64,000 bases of DNA from Lumbricus terrestris (GCA_949752735.1 OX457038.1:65970182-66034181); one strand, 5' to 3'. Numbered from the stretch's first letter, positions 13,001-24,099 are shown. Numbers and translations are program-made. Notes: a model not told the origin generated them from the sequence alone.

Positions 13001-13564
13001 CTAGAAATTGATGCAAAAAAGGTAAACATGAAAAAATACAGCTTTTAAACATTATTCCTCCCAGAAAGTGTCACAGATTGAAGGGACTATGAGAAAGTAA
13101 TGCAGTTCAATGATACATGGACCAGTGAGTTACTTAAAGGTGCTGTACCAGTGCTCTCATACATACATACATAGTTACATCATACAATGTACATATGACG
13201 TACGTACATACATACATACATAGATATGTACAAACATACACATTACATTTACATACATACATACACAGTTAAATACATACATACGTACGTACGTACATAC
13301 ATACATCAGTAGGTACGTACCTGGTACGTACGTACGTACATACATAATACACACATCATTAAAAAAATGCAAAGCAAAATTATCGGCCAATGGCCAGTCC
13401 TTCATATCCACATCAGTGATTTGTTGCATCTACCTATATATGCTGTGTTGTCAGTGACCATGTACTTGTTGTGGTTGACTCTGGCATATGGTATCTTTTC
13501 TTGAGCCTTGGTAAACGCAGGAACTACAAACAGTTTCTGAAAACAAAATAACAGATTCGTTTTC

Positions 13565-13599
<35 letters not shown>

Positions 13600-16500
13600 C
13601 TCATTCATTGATCTTTGAAAAAAAATTATTTTCAGCTGTTGGTAATTTTTTTTAATTATTTTATAAATTTGATATCGTACAACAGACGATGCTTCATTTG
13701 ACACTCTCGGATGCATGCATGTGCACTTATTATAGCGTTCCTACAGGAATCTACTCAGAAGTGCTCCCAACTACAGTGCAAACACTGAATCGAAGTTTCA
13801 CGCCGAAGCGCTGAGCAATTGCGAGTGGAGGACATGCCCAAGGTTCCTACGCGGTGACTTGAGGTGGATTCGAAAACGCAACCCTCTGGCTGCAAGACAA
13901 CGAATATACCCACTACACCACCGCGTCCCGGCTACGAATATGACAATATTCAATAGCATGGTCGTTTTGTAATCAAGCAGCTGATGCCAACTGAGTACAT
14001 TCCGTATAATGATCCAGCCAAGGTCATTCATGATGTAAAGTAAGTAAGCACTAAGTAGGTATTCTTTAGGTATGGTGTTTATTATGACCAACTGCCTACA
14101 CCGCATATTTGGGTTACATGACATTTGAATAAGATAAAGTATCCCTGTCAGATGCTGAATCAAAAATGATTTCTTCGTTAGGTTGTCCGCCCAAGGGATA
14201 ATTCAGTCGTGCAGCCTCGGCTTCATGGAGTAATATATTAGTCCAGCGTTTCCCAAACTTTTTGGACCACGGAACCCTTCGTGTCCTAATATTTTCTTGC
14301 GGAACCCCAATATCAACTAAACGAACTGAAGCATGCATAGCGCCTATAGGAAGCATATACTAATATGGGCTGCATAGGTCTACCAAAACACCATTGTAGA
14401 AAGTTTACTTCTCTTATCTGAAAAATTAAGGTGAACAGTTTAGAAAATCACGACCCGTGTATCACAATACTGAGAGTAGCACACATGAAATCTTGAATAC
14501 GAACAGCCCTTTTTCTTCTTATGCATTTTTCTACTATTGGCTTGACATTTGAAAACTGGATTCTTATTGTCAGCTGTAGGCTATAGGCCTATAATTTAAA
14601 TCAAGAAGAGAGGCCTAGAACCCAAGCTTACGATACAGTCACTGAATATTGATAATTTTTTACACCAACTAATAAAATTATTATTTGTCAAAACTGCGCA
14701 GTAGGGCCTACGATAAGTTGACTTGACAGTAATTTTAAGCTGTGGCGTTTAGGCCTAATCATACTCAAATTAGCCTCGATCGGGATAACGATGACAAAGA
14801 TGGCTGAGTTCCTGTTCAGATTTTCAGCTCTGACCTACGTACGTCTCAGCAGTGATCGATATCTATAAATTGTAAATGGATTTCTAATGGGCAATGAAAG
14901 CTCGGATAGCCACTCAATGGGCGAGGACAAAACACAAAAGTTGATTGACTGTATTTTAAAACTTTCAGTGCATTTTCAAATTGTTTTCGATTATTTACAA
15001 CTTTTCACGGAACCCCTGAGCTCGCCCCGCGGAACCCAAGGGTTCCGCGGAATCCACTTTGGGAAACGCTGTATTAGTCTCTCGTGCATATGCTAGTCTC
15101 TGTTACCAGCGTCAGCTGTGGCACCTGCATAAGCTAGGAAGTAAACAGACTAACAGAGTTATACATGAATGGTGGTTGCCAACTCAAGGACAAAAGATGA
15201 AGAATATAATGCCTTACTCTACACTACTTCAGCTTAACTTGCCTCATGTTGCCTGAACTTACTTTACTAACTACCTATCTTACTTAACCTTAATTTACCA
15301 CAACTTGCCGTACTTTACTTTACCTCAGTTTACTTCATTGCTACTTTTCCTCACCTTATCCGTATGAACTGAACAGCTGAATGAACTAATGAACTACAGC
15401 TTTAGTTTCAATAAGAAGATAGCACACACCACTTGGATATCTGCCCCATTGACGCCATTCAGGTCCTGAAGTGACTTCAAGAACCTTATCATATTGGCAC
15501 TTGTATGGTTCCATCTGCTTCCAAGGATCTTGACCTTGATCCGGCGGTCGATGGCTGCCCTCCTCAGGGCGTCATCTATGACCGGCCAAAACCTACAAAG
15601 ACGACAGCAAACATATAACGCATCTCTCAAATGACCTAATTTTAATGTAAGTTAATGCTTCTTCTTCTATCTTCTCTTCCGTCATCGATATGACGATGAG
15701 GCCTTTATGAAATGTCTCCAGACTTCTCTGTTCCTGATTGTTTCTCTGATTTCAGCTAAGTTGGTTCCCTTCTCTCTTAGGTCTTCTTTGATGTTGTCCA
15801 TCCAGGTCTTCCTCTGTCTCCCTCTACTTCTTTCTCCTTCAACATGTCCATGGAGTGCAGCGTTTGGCAGTCTTTGTTCCGCCATTCTTCTCACATGACC
15901 GAACCACCTGAGTCTTCTCTTCTTGATTTTTTCTATTGTTAATGCTAAGTTAATGCTAAGTTCAAGCAAAACAATATTTGCAGCTAATAATTAATGCATC
16001 TTTAACATAACATTAACGGTAAGTACAGAATTTTAAGCTTGGATTGCTCTCACACACCTTTTAACAATAAGCACTGTTTAAATTGTAGGCTTAACTGAAA
16101 TAGTTAATTATTTTAACTCATTTTATTCATAAAAACAGATAACAGTCCTCCATCATGATATCAATATTCATATTTCAGTTGAAATTTTAATAATTTTCAA
16201 AAACTGTCTTGGAGACCAGCACTGGTGTGCAGAGCTCTGGACAACGGCCTACGCAACCACCATTTTAGGATAACTGGATTAGAGATCTTGAAATGATTGT
16301 ACTTACGTTTTATTCTTGACAAAGACAATCATCGGAGTGTAGTCCATGACTGCAATGTAAACGAACTTCTTCGCCTTTTCAATAATGTCAAGAATCGCTT
16401 CAATGTCACCTGTTCGCCCCTTCGGACAAAACTGTGGAGGTGCACTCTTAAACGCAAATCAAACAGTGAACAAACGTGAGGCATTTTTTTACAGCTCACT

Positions 16501-19500
16501 ATGCAACATACTTATTCACTAAACATTAGATCTAAAACTAGTCCAGATTATTTAATTAATTTTATATGTGAATTTCGGTTTGCCAACAGATTGCATCACA
16601 AATGATCAGTGCATCAATCAAAGGTTAAAAACAGCAAACAAGAATGTACTTTCTATTGAACTGCTATGCTGACAGTAGACAGTATGTGCGCAGAGCATCC
16701 TAGAAGTAGCTTGCTACTGATGAGGTCATAGAAATTGTCATCAAATACAAATGAAACAAATCAAAGTATCACTATTTTCATTCAGAATGCCTTTGCTAAA
16801 AGTCAACCAACTCACTGCTTGCTGGTGACGTGACATGTCATTATTCGCAATAACAACTTACAAAATACTTTTTTATCCCTCAGATTACGACTGCCATGGT
16901 CGAAGTCTAAGGTTTTGCCTGCGTTGGCCCTTCACTCTACATGGACTCTTCTGCATCACTTCACTCTCTTCAATCTTGTCTTTTTCCTCAAATCCCTAAC
17001 ACTGGGAGTTCTTCTGATCGATCTGCACACTTTACATATCTTCAAATACAATACAATAACACAATACAATAATGCAATACAATAATACAATACAATAATA
17101 CAATACAACAATGCATGCGCATTTGGAAAAGACTGTTAAACAACTGACGGATAAGTAAACTTGGGCTGGAGTCCCATTGAGTTTCAATTCCATTGGACTT
17201 TGCTTGTTGAACATCGTGCTCAAAGTGTCCGGCCATGATGGAGGCAGAGGTGTGCCTGGCTTCCCCAGATACCAGTAAACTTCAAAGATCTTTGAGGCAT
17301 CATCAGCCAGAGATGGACAGTTGCTCAGGACCACTCCAAGCTCCTTCACCTGTAAAAAATAAGTAACAGCGCAGTAACACTTCAATGCTTTAATTTTAAA
17401 TACATGTACCCTGGGCAAACTTGAACCTCAAATGTCCTTGGGCACAGGAACTCAAGTCCAAACATTACATTTCTTTGTGCATGTAATATATTTACGGCCC
17501 CCTTACATATAAGATCACATAATGATGCACATTCAAAACAATACAATACCTGTGTCAGTGATCTCCAATCCATGTTGGCACTTCCGACATAAATTCGCTT
17601 CTTGTCAACTATCCAAAGTTTCGTGTGCAAAATTCCGCTTCCAAGAAGTTTATCGAAATCGATGCTTCTGACGTCGGCGCCTGTACACAAGAAATCCACT
17701 TAGAAACAAAGGACTAAAATAAGGACTAACAGGACTAACTACATGTTACACTGCGCAACAGCAATCAGTGGTTGCTATGAGGTTAAGCTTGTTACGTAAT
17801 GGCTCACACGTGTCAGTCTGCACGCAGGAAAGCTCTTACATGAGCCAAGTAGGAAGGTGTGCATGGCATGTAAACGTTGGTTCACTTTTCCAAGGACTAT
17901 AAATTAAATAGGGTAGCTGGACACTATCGTGAAACCGCTTTGGGTTTCTTTGGCTACAACTCTGAAAATCATTGTAACACCCATGTTCATTCATTCGATC
18001 ATTCATTCAACGAATTTATGTAGAGCCCTTCAAGAAGTCCACTCTGAGGCGCTCCCAGTCCAGCCACGATGATACGAATAGGTTTTAAGGAGCCTGCAAA
18101 CACTGATGAGTCAACCCTAGGTAACAGGCGCATCTCCAACGGAAGACTATTTCATGCATACGAGTGAGAATGCGTGACTCTGATAGGTTGAGGGAAGAAA
18201 AACTCCAAGCTAGAGGAAGAGCTAAAGGCTCTGCAAGCGAGTACAGCAGATACTGGACAGCAACAGCAGAGTTCACATAGATAGGCCAGAGCACAGCTAA
18301 GGAGATGTCAAACCAGCGCAGCAATTCTGCACTTGGTGCGCTGGGAGACAGGGAGCCAGCGTAAGGTGTCATGCATGCAAGTTGAAACACAGACCAATTC
18401 ATTAGCCGGTAAAGTCAGGCTATCATTACTAGAGGCAGGCCAACCAGAATAGAGCTGCAGTAGTCCAAGTGGGTGGTGGCAAAGTATGGACAAGTCTATA
18501 GTTCATACGGTGAATAGATAAACACAATCTACAAAGTAATACATACAGACCTGCGTGAGCGAGTTCAGTTGTGTCATTGTCTGGATTGCTACGTGACGGT
18601 TTATTCATGACAATACGCAGCTTCACTTTTCGATCCTTGACCGCTGATTTGAGCTTCTTGAATGTCTCTTCACCCTTCAAAGAACAATGTTAGTCACTTA
18701 ACAACTTCAGATCTCCAACAATGCAACTTAGAAGCACTAATCAAAACATTTCCAGCCGTGCAAAATTAACCCGAGCGTGGACACGAAGGCAAATAATTCG
18801 AAAAAATATAATGAAGTTAAACTCATTTAAAGTTCTTAAAAATGCCCTTCTTGTTCCCTACCATGGAACAACTTACCAGGTATTGTATTCAAACTGTCTC
18901 ATTCGAATTTTTCCCCCATCTTAAAACACTTGTCCGTGCTTTCACAATCAAAAAATGAAAATTAACAAATGATCATACATTCTATTCCTGGCACAACCCA
19001 ACAATAAAATTATTGATCACTACAATCATATTTCAAATGCATGCTATCAGTCACCCTAAGACTTAAAGGGCTTCTATCTAGCTGGACTAGTCCCTTCTGG
19101 TAAGCCTATTGTTCCCATTTAATCTGTTATATTCTTTCTTTTCAAAGTGTTGTTTTTCCTGTGATTATCTGATCATGACGATTGTTATTGTTCGACGCTT
19201 TGTACTACTGCGATCAATAAACTGATTTGATTTTGATTTGATTTTTAATCCGGCCAGGATTATTGAAACAGGTAGCAAATGGCAATAAACGATAACAGAT
19301 TAACGAGACATGATTCGATTTGAGCAACTCTTGATGAGCAATTCAACCACTGCAACAATCACAAACTCAGGAAAACAGAATGGATTAAGATAAAGATTAA
19401 ATTCTAGAATGGATTAAGACAAAGATTAAATTCTAGAATGGATTAAGATAAAGATTAAATTCTAGAATGGATAAAGGCAAAGATTAAATTCTAGAATGGA

Positions 19501-21465
19501 TAAAGATAAAGATTAAATTCTAGAATGGATTAAGACAAAGATTAAATTCTAAATGAATTAAGATAAAGATTAAATTCTAGAATGGATTAAGGCAAAGATT
19601 AAATTCTAGAATGGATTAAGATAAAGATTAAATTCTAGAATGGATTAAGGCAAAGATTAAATTCTAGAATGGATTAAGATAAAGATTAAATTCTAGAATG
19701 GATTAAGGCAAAGATTAAATTCTAGAATGGATTAAGATAAAGATTAAATTCTAGAATGGATTAAGACAAAGATTAAATTCTAAATGAATTAAGATAAAGA
19801 TTAAATTCTAGAATGGATTAAGGCAAAGATTAAATTCTAGAATGGATTAAGATAAAGATTAAATTCTAGAATGGATTAAGGCAAAGATTAAATTCTAGAA
19901 TGGATTAAGATAAAGATTAAATTCTAGAATGGATTAAGGCAAAGATTAAATTCTAGAATGGATTAAGATAAAGATTAAATTCTAGAATGGATTAAGGCAA
20001 ATATTAAATTCTAGAATGGATTAAGATAAAGATTAGATTCTAGAATGGATTAAGACAAAGATTAAATTCTAGAATGGATTAAGATAAAGATTAGATTCTA
20101 GAATGGAATAAGACAAAGATTAAATTCTAGAATGGATTAAGATAAAGATTAGATTCTAGAATGGATTAAGACAAAGATTAAATTCTAGAATGGATTAAGA
20201 TAAAGATTAGATTCTAGAATGGATTAAGACAAAGATTAAATTCTAGAATGGATTAAGATAAAGATTAGATTCTAGAATGGATTAAGACAAAGATTAAATT
20301 CTAGAATGGATTAAGATAAAGATTAGATTCTAGAATGGAATAAGACAAAGATTAAATTCTAGAATGGATTAAGATAAAGATTAGATTCTAGAATGGATTA
20401 AGACAAAGATTAAATTCTAGAATGGATTAAGATAAAGATTAGATTCTAGAATGGATTAAGACAAAGATTAAATTCTAGAATGGATTAAGATAAAGATTAA
20501 ATTCTAGAATGGATTAAGATAAAGATTAGATTCTAGAATGGATTAAGACCTGCCAATCTGATGGATCTCTGATGACGTCCTGGCCAAGAAGAGTCCAGTA
20601 ATACGAAGCGATGTCTATTGACTGCGTCGCGTTGTCTATGAGGTCGGTCCATGCTGAAAACGTTGAAGCAAAACTTGGATCGCCCGAACGATACGTTAGG
20701 TTGTCTGGAATGCTCTCGAGAATCGAGATCCTGAAATTTCACCAAAACATTTACACAATTTCAAACTATTTCCAACAGTTTTTTTTAGGTAGTTAAACAG
20801 TGTCTGCAACCGTCTATCTACATATCAGAAGATTTTGTAATCTTGAGATTTCTACAGCGCCCACAAAAGTGAAGTAATGGAAACCAGTTTATTCACAGGT
20901 GCTTAAGCAAAACGCAAATCGATAAGCAGAGGGTCACATACAACCATAAACATTTCATATTAAAATCCAGTACCTTCAGGAACATCTTCCTGGAAACCTA
21001 TGAAGCAAGCTTCTTCTTTTTTTGCCTGTTTTAATCAAAATTTGAGAACCAGGTTTCTCTTGATGTAGCACTGAAATATTACTGTCACATTAAATATAGT
21101 TGGTAATAAAAGTTAAACCGACCGTCGTCTAAAGAACATAATTGAAAATCTTATAGTAGCGTGACTTGTGCATTATCATAAAGGTGCTGCAGATATCATT
21201 AGATCATAAATGATCAGACTAGAAAATGCAACATAATGATGAAACTCCTCACACTTCGCCCTTACCTGCAATTGTCACTAACGGGAATCGCTTTCTTCAC
21301 ATCGCATTCCTTGCCCTCGGGTACAAGCATCATCGGCATAATGACAAATATGACTGTCATGGCAATTATTGCAGTAACAACCAGATATGCAACGACCTTG
21401 TACTCGAACATGACCCCATCTGTAAATCTTCTTTTGCTTTCGTAAACACCATTGTTTTCTTTCAC
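12786..21465 (-). CDS. PLD3-like: Phospholipase D3/D4-like protein (nine exons, introns included in span)
   Basis: Nine exons join in one uninterrupted frame of 485 residues, against about 490 for mammalian PLD3. Exons on the minus strand: 21465-21266, 20730-20550, 18674-18551, 17680-17550, 17349-17149, 16446-16307, 15592-15430, 13536-13434 and 13000-12786. All are GT-AG. Visible: basic cytosolic N-terminus, membrane segment at about residues 24-47, several Asn-X-Thr sites, HKD1 (H187, K189, D194 in HTKLWIVD), the [11 protein letters not shown] block, and HKD2 (H402, K404, D409 in HNKYMVTD) followed by GTSNWSG. Both catalytic motifs are intact. Known of the family: PLD3 and PLD4 are type II endolysosomal proteins with 5' exonuclease activity on single-stranded nucleic acids; a similar role here is inference. 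The true start is uncertain: the first frame codon is GTG right after TAG, which also reads as an acceptor, so either a short 5' exon is missing or Met19 (21411) initiates. Confidence 0.93.
13150..13350. repeat. (CATA)n/(GTAC)n simple repeat
   Basis: Alternating CATACATA and self-complementary GTACGTAC runs, including ACGTACGTAC stretches near 13280-13340. It lies in the last PLD-like intron. Confidence 0.9.
13434..13536 (-). CDS. PLD3-like: PLD-like exon 8 (HKD motif 2)
   Basis: Acceptor TTTTCAG, donor ATAG|GTAGAT. It encodes [20 protein letters not shown] followed by [14 protein letters not shown]. The second HxKxxxxD motif is complete. Confidence 0.94.
13565..13599. repeat. (ATCA)n microsatellite
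   Basis: About eight perfect ATCA/TCAA tetramers just upstream of exon 8 in the intron. Confidence 0.9.
13722..13934 (-). mobile_element. tRNA-derived SINE, copy B
   Basis: Read on the minus strand: head GGGACGCGGTGGTGTAGTGG, B-box region TTTTCGAATCC, body CGCTTCGGCGTGAAACTTCG and tail GGGAGCACTTCTGAGTAG. It aligns end to end with copy A at 11960-12175. It sits in the intron between PLD-like exons 7 and 8. Confidence 0.85.
14244..15071. mobile_element. hAT-type MITE 4 (CAGCGTTTCCCAAACT ends)
   Basis: An 828-bp element. The left end CAGCGTTTCCCAAACTTT and the right end, reverse-complemented, CAGCGTTTCCCAAAGTGG form the inverted repeats. A second inverted layer (CCACGGAACCC / GGGTTCCGCGG) lies inside. 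A perfect 8-bp duplication TATTAGTC flanks it (14236-14243, 15072-15079). CAG(G/C)GTTTCCCAAAC is a terminus known from several animal hAT families. There is no transposase frame. It is inserted in the PLD-like intron 7. Confidence 0.93.
15430..15592 (-). CDS. PLD3-like: PLD-like exon 7
   Basis: Acceptor CTTTGTAG, donor CAAGTG|GTGTGT. It encodes [40 protein letters not shown] and [14 protein letters not shown], matching the RFWPAIDDGLRRA...SDIQV region of PLD3. Confidence 0.93.
15660..15945 (-). mobile_element. 5'-truncated non-LTR retrotransposon (RT C-terminal tail)
   Basis: The minus strand reads [20 protein letters not shown], then [15 protein letters not shown] and [13 protein letters not shown]. 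This is the typical distal tail of LINE endonuclease-reverse transcriptase polyproteins ([12 protein letters not shown]...GRxxxxWxDxI). Only about 85 residues remain. A 12-bp direct repeat TAAGTTAATGCT at 15648-15659 and 15946-15957 looks like the target duplication. It lies in PLD-like intron 6. Confidence 0.85.
16307..16446 (-). CDS. PLD3-like: PLD-like exon 6
   Basis: Acceptor TTTAAG, donor AAAAC|GTAAGT. It encodes [20 protein letters not shown], then [20 protein letters not shown] and VFVKNK. It aligns residue for residue with SAPPPLCPSGRTPDL...FIYVAVMNYLP of mammalian PLD3. Confidence 0.93.
17044..17112. repeat. (ACAAT)n repeat
   Basis: Degenerate ACAATA/CAATACAATA units begin about 37 bases inside the intron after PLD-like exon 5. 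Confidence 0.8.
17149..17349 (-). CDS. PLD3-like: PLD-like exon 5
   Basis: Acceptor TTTTTTACAG, donor TATCC|GTCAGT (GT present, weak exon side). It encodes 67 codons: [40 protein letters not shown], through [15 protein letters not shown]. It follows directly on SLTQ of exon 4 as in PLD3. Confidence 0.93.
17550..17680 (-). CDS. PLD3-like: PLD-like exon 4 (HKD motif 1)
   Basis: Acceptor TTGTGTACAG, donor ACACAG|GTATTG. It encodes [43 protein letters not shown]. The first HxKxxxxD motif is complete. Confidence 0.95.
17985..18405 (-). mobile_element. CR1-like LINE 3' fragment
   Basis: The minus strand carries [20 protein letters not shown], the hallmark LxWLPVxQR block of the CR1/Rex-type reverse transcriptase C-terminal region. 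It is followed by a decayed frame, the conserved 3' tail GGGAGCGCCTCAGAGTGG with CTTGAAGGGCTCTACATAAA, and GAATGAATG microsatellite copies. It lies in PLD-like intron 3. Confidence 0.8.
18551..18674 (-). CDS. PLD3-like: PLD-like exon 3
   Basis: Acceptor TTCTTTGAAG, donor CGCAG|GTCTGT. It encodes [41 protein letters not shown]. It corresponds to GEEVLRQLQTLAPKGVNVRI in PLD3. NDTT is a potential glycosylation site. Confidence 0.92.
19090..19250 (+). mobile_element. LINE 3' end remnant
   Basis: CGATCAATAAACTGATTTGATTTTGATTTGATTTT is characteristic of LINE 3' ends with a polyadenylation-like signal and a short TGATTT tandem tail. No coding part is visible upstream. Confidence 0.5.
19378..20549. 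repeat. 29-bp minisatellite abutting a splice donor
   Basis: About 40 units of a 29-bp repeat (ATTCTAGAATGGATTAAGAY plus AAAGATTAA) fill roughly 1.17 kb of PLD-like intron 2. Units fall into GATAAAG, GACAAAG and GGCAAAG classes that often alternate, giving a 58-bp dimer period. A deletion variant (CTAAATGAATT) recurs at about 231 bp spacing (19546 and 19777). The array ends exactly at the exon 2 boundary, and the donor GTCTTA is the end of the last unit. Confidence 0.97.
20550..20730 (-). CDS. PLD3-like: PLD-like exon 2
   Basis: Acceptor AAATTTCAG, donor TGGCAG|GTCTTA. It encodes [60 protein letters not shown]. It matches LVESIPEGL...[22 protein letters not shown] of PLD3. NLT and NAT are potential N-glycosylation sites. 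The donor lies in the minisatellite. Confidence 0.94.
21266..21465 (-). CDS. PLD3-like: PLD-like exon 1 or 2 (signal anchor)
   Basis: Encodes [20 protein letters not shown], then the hydrophobic anchor [20 protein letters not shown], then [20 protein letters not shown] and VSDNC. The donor is TTGCAG|GTAAGG. Upstream, ACAAATTGTAG|GTGAAA can be an acceptor, implying a further 5' exon with the initiator Met. The TAG also closes the frame, so otherwise the internal ATG at 21411-21409 is the start. Confidence 0.85.
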
Positions 21466-21732
21466 CTACAATTTGTGCGAAAATTTACACTGAAACATTA
21501 CTGAGCCACTAATTGACCTCGATGCACCTAATTTTTCTGGAGCTTATAATGGTTACTAGGTAGAAAAATTTATATCCTTTTAAAATTACAACATTAGTGT
21601 CCTTAAATTTCTATGGCAAACTACCATTCACCGGCTTACTTTGGTGCATCCATAACCAGTCCACAACTTTGCCAAGTCAAGTGGAGCAACATTCGTAACT
21701 AATTTTTAGATAACACTGTAAAAGAAAAACGA

Positions 21733-21842
21733 GTAAATACGCACACTTCACGCCCGTACTCCAAACAATATGGTTGCTATTTTCAATGCATTCGTTGGCT
21801 ACCATATTGTTTGGAGTACGGGCATGCAGTGTGCGTATTTAC
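21733..21842. repeat. 110-bp near-perfect inverted repeat (hairpin)
   Basis: The 42-bp arms 21733-21774 and 21801-21842 are reverse complements with only two mismatches, separated by a 26-base loop. The left arm begins GTAAATACGCACAC. The form fits a short foldback transposon or a precursor-like RNA hairpin. It lies a few hundred bases upstream of the PLD-like anchor exon. Confidence 0.9.
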
Positions 21843-22419
21843 CGAAAAACCTTCTCTTAGAATAAGTCCTGCAAATTCAGATGCTCACTTTATCGGAACT
21901 TGGCACATAGTAGCTTTTCCACGCAACCATCTTTTGATTCCTTGCAAATCCACTAGAAATGTTAAATTTGGGCGAAACTGCACAATGTACTCAGATTAAA
22001 TTTGTTCAAATTTGCAAAATAAATATTGATAAAGATCCGGGAAATTATGTAAACAAAGAGTTTTGCATTCAAAATGAGTGGCTTATCCGGTTACTACGGA
22101 AGCTCAAAGGAGCTGTTGAGGAATATGAATATTATTATTATTGTTGTCACAACTCATTTTCTTAAGCCGCAGATATTATTATGGCGGATGGCCTAAGTCC
22201 TCTCTATCGCCGTTGAAGAATCTAGCCTAAAGTATACACTGCGTCGAACAAGGGCCCCAACACTTTAGAAGTTTAGAGGCCACCATACATGCGGGGGAAA
22301 AATTCCGAATATTTTTAGATTTTTAGCTTTTTCAACCAAACCACTAAAAAAAGTCATCAGAATTTTCGGCCGATGATCCGCACAAAATTTCCCAAACAGG
22401 GCCACCACATTTCTTAATC
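21843..22419. other. Non-coding stretch with a SINE-like fragment
   Basis: About 22165-22215 resembles the 36330-36370 segment (ATTATTATGGCGGATGGCCTAAGTCCT versus ATATTATGAAGGCGAGGGCCTAAGTCCT), so it is a dispersed repeat. Otherwise nothing recognisable. Confidence 0.4.
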
Positions 22420-22873
22420 CGGTGTCACGAAATAGAGTATCCCCCGTATTAATTGTATCCCCCAAATTAAAAAAAAGTCGAAAAAACCGCTTCCGTGTGT
22501 ATTTTTCTTTGCAAATTGATTTTCATCTGCTTTGTTTTCAACAATGACACTAACAGGTATGTTTATTCCTACTAGATAATTTGTTTTGCCCTGCTTTTAG
22601 AGCACTTAAAACATTTAAAACACTTAGAAACACTCAGAGTCACTAAATAAATTCGAGTTGCCTTTATCTCAGCATTGCTTAGGACACTTAAAACAATTAG
22701 AGTCACTTTAAATTTTGATTACAGCATAAATTTTTTTATTATGCGCATTTTTAAAAAAAGGGAATAGAATGGCTTATCCCTCCGGATTGTATAGACCGGT
22801 TAATTCCATCCGGGGGGATAGATTAATTCATCCCCCGGATAGCTTTCAGGGGATACTCCGTTTCGTGTCACCG
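22420..22873. mobile_element. Non-autonomous DNA transposon with 25-bp inverted termini
   Basis: The left end CGGTGTCACGAAATAGAGTA and the right end, reverse-complemented, CGGTGACACGAAACGGAGTA continue into TCCCC and differ at few positions. The interior (454 bp in all) has GATCCCCCGG-type blocks and no coding frame. I see no clear target duplication, so the superfamily is undetermined. Confidence 0.7.
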
Positions 22874-23560
22874 ACCCTGCTAGTGCAACAGAAAATGAAA
22901 TAGTAGTCCTGACTGTCCTGTTTTTAAGCCAGAGCCGTATATTTCCCATTCAAATATACGCTCTGGTTTAAGCTAACCTCCTAGCAAACTCAGTTAGCCT
23001 ATTAAGCTATGTATGCTATTTAGCCTATGACGTGTTATAACTTCTGTGGTTATGATATACGCTGACCGCACAGACTGTGTCGGTGGAACATGAGCTGGAC
23101 GGCGGGGGAAAGGTTTGACCATTCAGTGGCGGCGCTACAGTAGCCTACGTGGCGCCAATGGCGTCATAGTAGGACAATCCATTGCAAATTCTCTGGTAAA
23201 AAGTTTTTGTCGTTGACTTGCCATAATTTTTATTATGTCGAGTGGGCCTTTTTTTGGGGGGGGGATGAATTGCTCTCTGTCCTCATGATTACTTGTATTA
23301 TAGCTGGCAATGTATTATAATTGCTTCTTAGAACAGTGGCGTAGCCTAAGGCATATTAATTTTGTTGTCACCATTCACCAAGGTCGTTGGTTGTCACCCG
23401 CTCTGATATGCCGAGGTTAAGAAAATGAAGTCGATATAATACTTTACACCAAAAGATTTTCAAATTCTTTTCTTCTGTTTTTCTCGTGCAGTCTCAATCG
23501 TGCATTGCTCGATCGTTTCGGACGGTCGGACTAGTTTAATCATTTGAGAAACCGAATGCA
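22874..23560. other. Non-coding stretch with repeat fragments
   Basis: CGCTGACCGCACAGACTGTGTCGG near 23062 resembles a segment near 3210. CAGTGGCGTAGCC at 23335 looks like a hAT-type end without a partner. CCGAGGTTAAGAAAATGAAG at about 23411 recurs at about 37674. Confidence 0.4.
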
Positions 23561-23564
23561 TAGG

Positions 23565-23612
<48 letters not shown>

Positions 23613-23660
23613 TATAATATGTATATTATTGTATATATATAATATGTATATATTATAGCC
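23565..23660. repeat. (TA)n microsatellite
   Basis: A TA dinucleotide run followed by AT-only decay. Confidence 0.9.
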
Positions 23661-23969
23661 CAATAATATATGCTAGGCCTACGCCTGATTATGCGTTCGA
23701 TAATCTCTCCTAGAAACTTAAACGACCCACCCAACTATCATTTGCTATCTGTGGGGCTGGTCTACACCTGATGTCTGTCTCAGTCTCTCTCTCTCCTGCG
23801 CCCTTATCATGTACATAGTACATACTATATACAGTGCCTACTCTTTCCATGTGTCTGTGTGTCTCACTTTCCGTTTGTGCTTCCGTATATTTGTCTGTCT
23901 TTGCAGACCTTTGCTTTTTGTGTCCGCGTGTGCCTATACCTATATTGAATTGCGTTAGATCGATTGTCT

Positions 23970-24020
23970 GTGTGTGTGTGTGTGTGTGTGTCTGTCTGTC
24001 TGTCTGTCTGTCTGTGTCTT
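23970..24020. repeat. (GT)n(CTGT)n microsatellite
   Basis: A GT run passing directly into CTGT tetramers. Confidence 0.9.
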
Positions 24021-24099
24021 TTCGTATCAACAAAGGTCTAAAGCTTAGCCTTTGATAAGCGGCTGAATGACACACACACGCACACACACACAACCGCCC

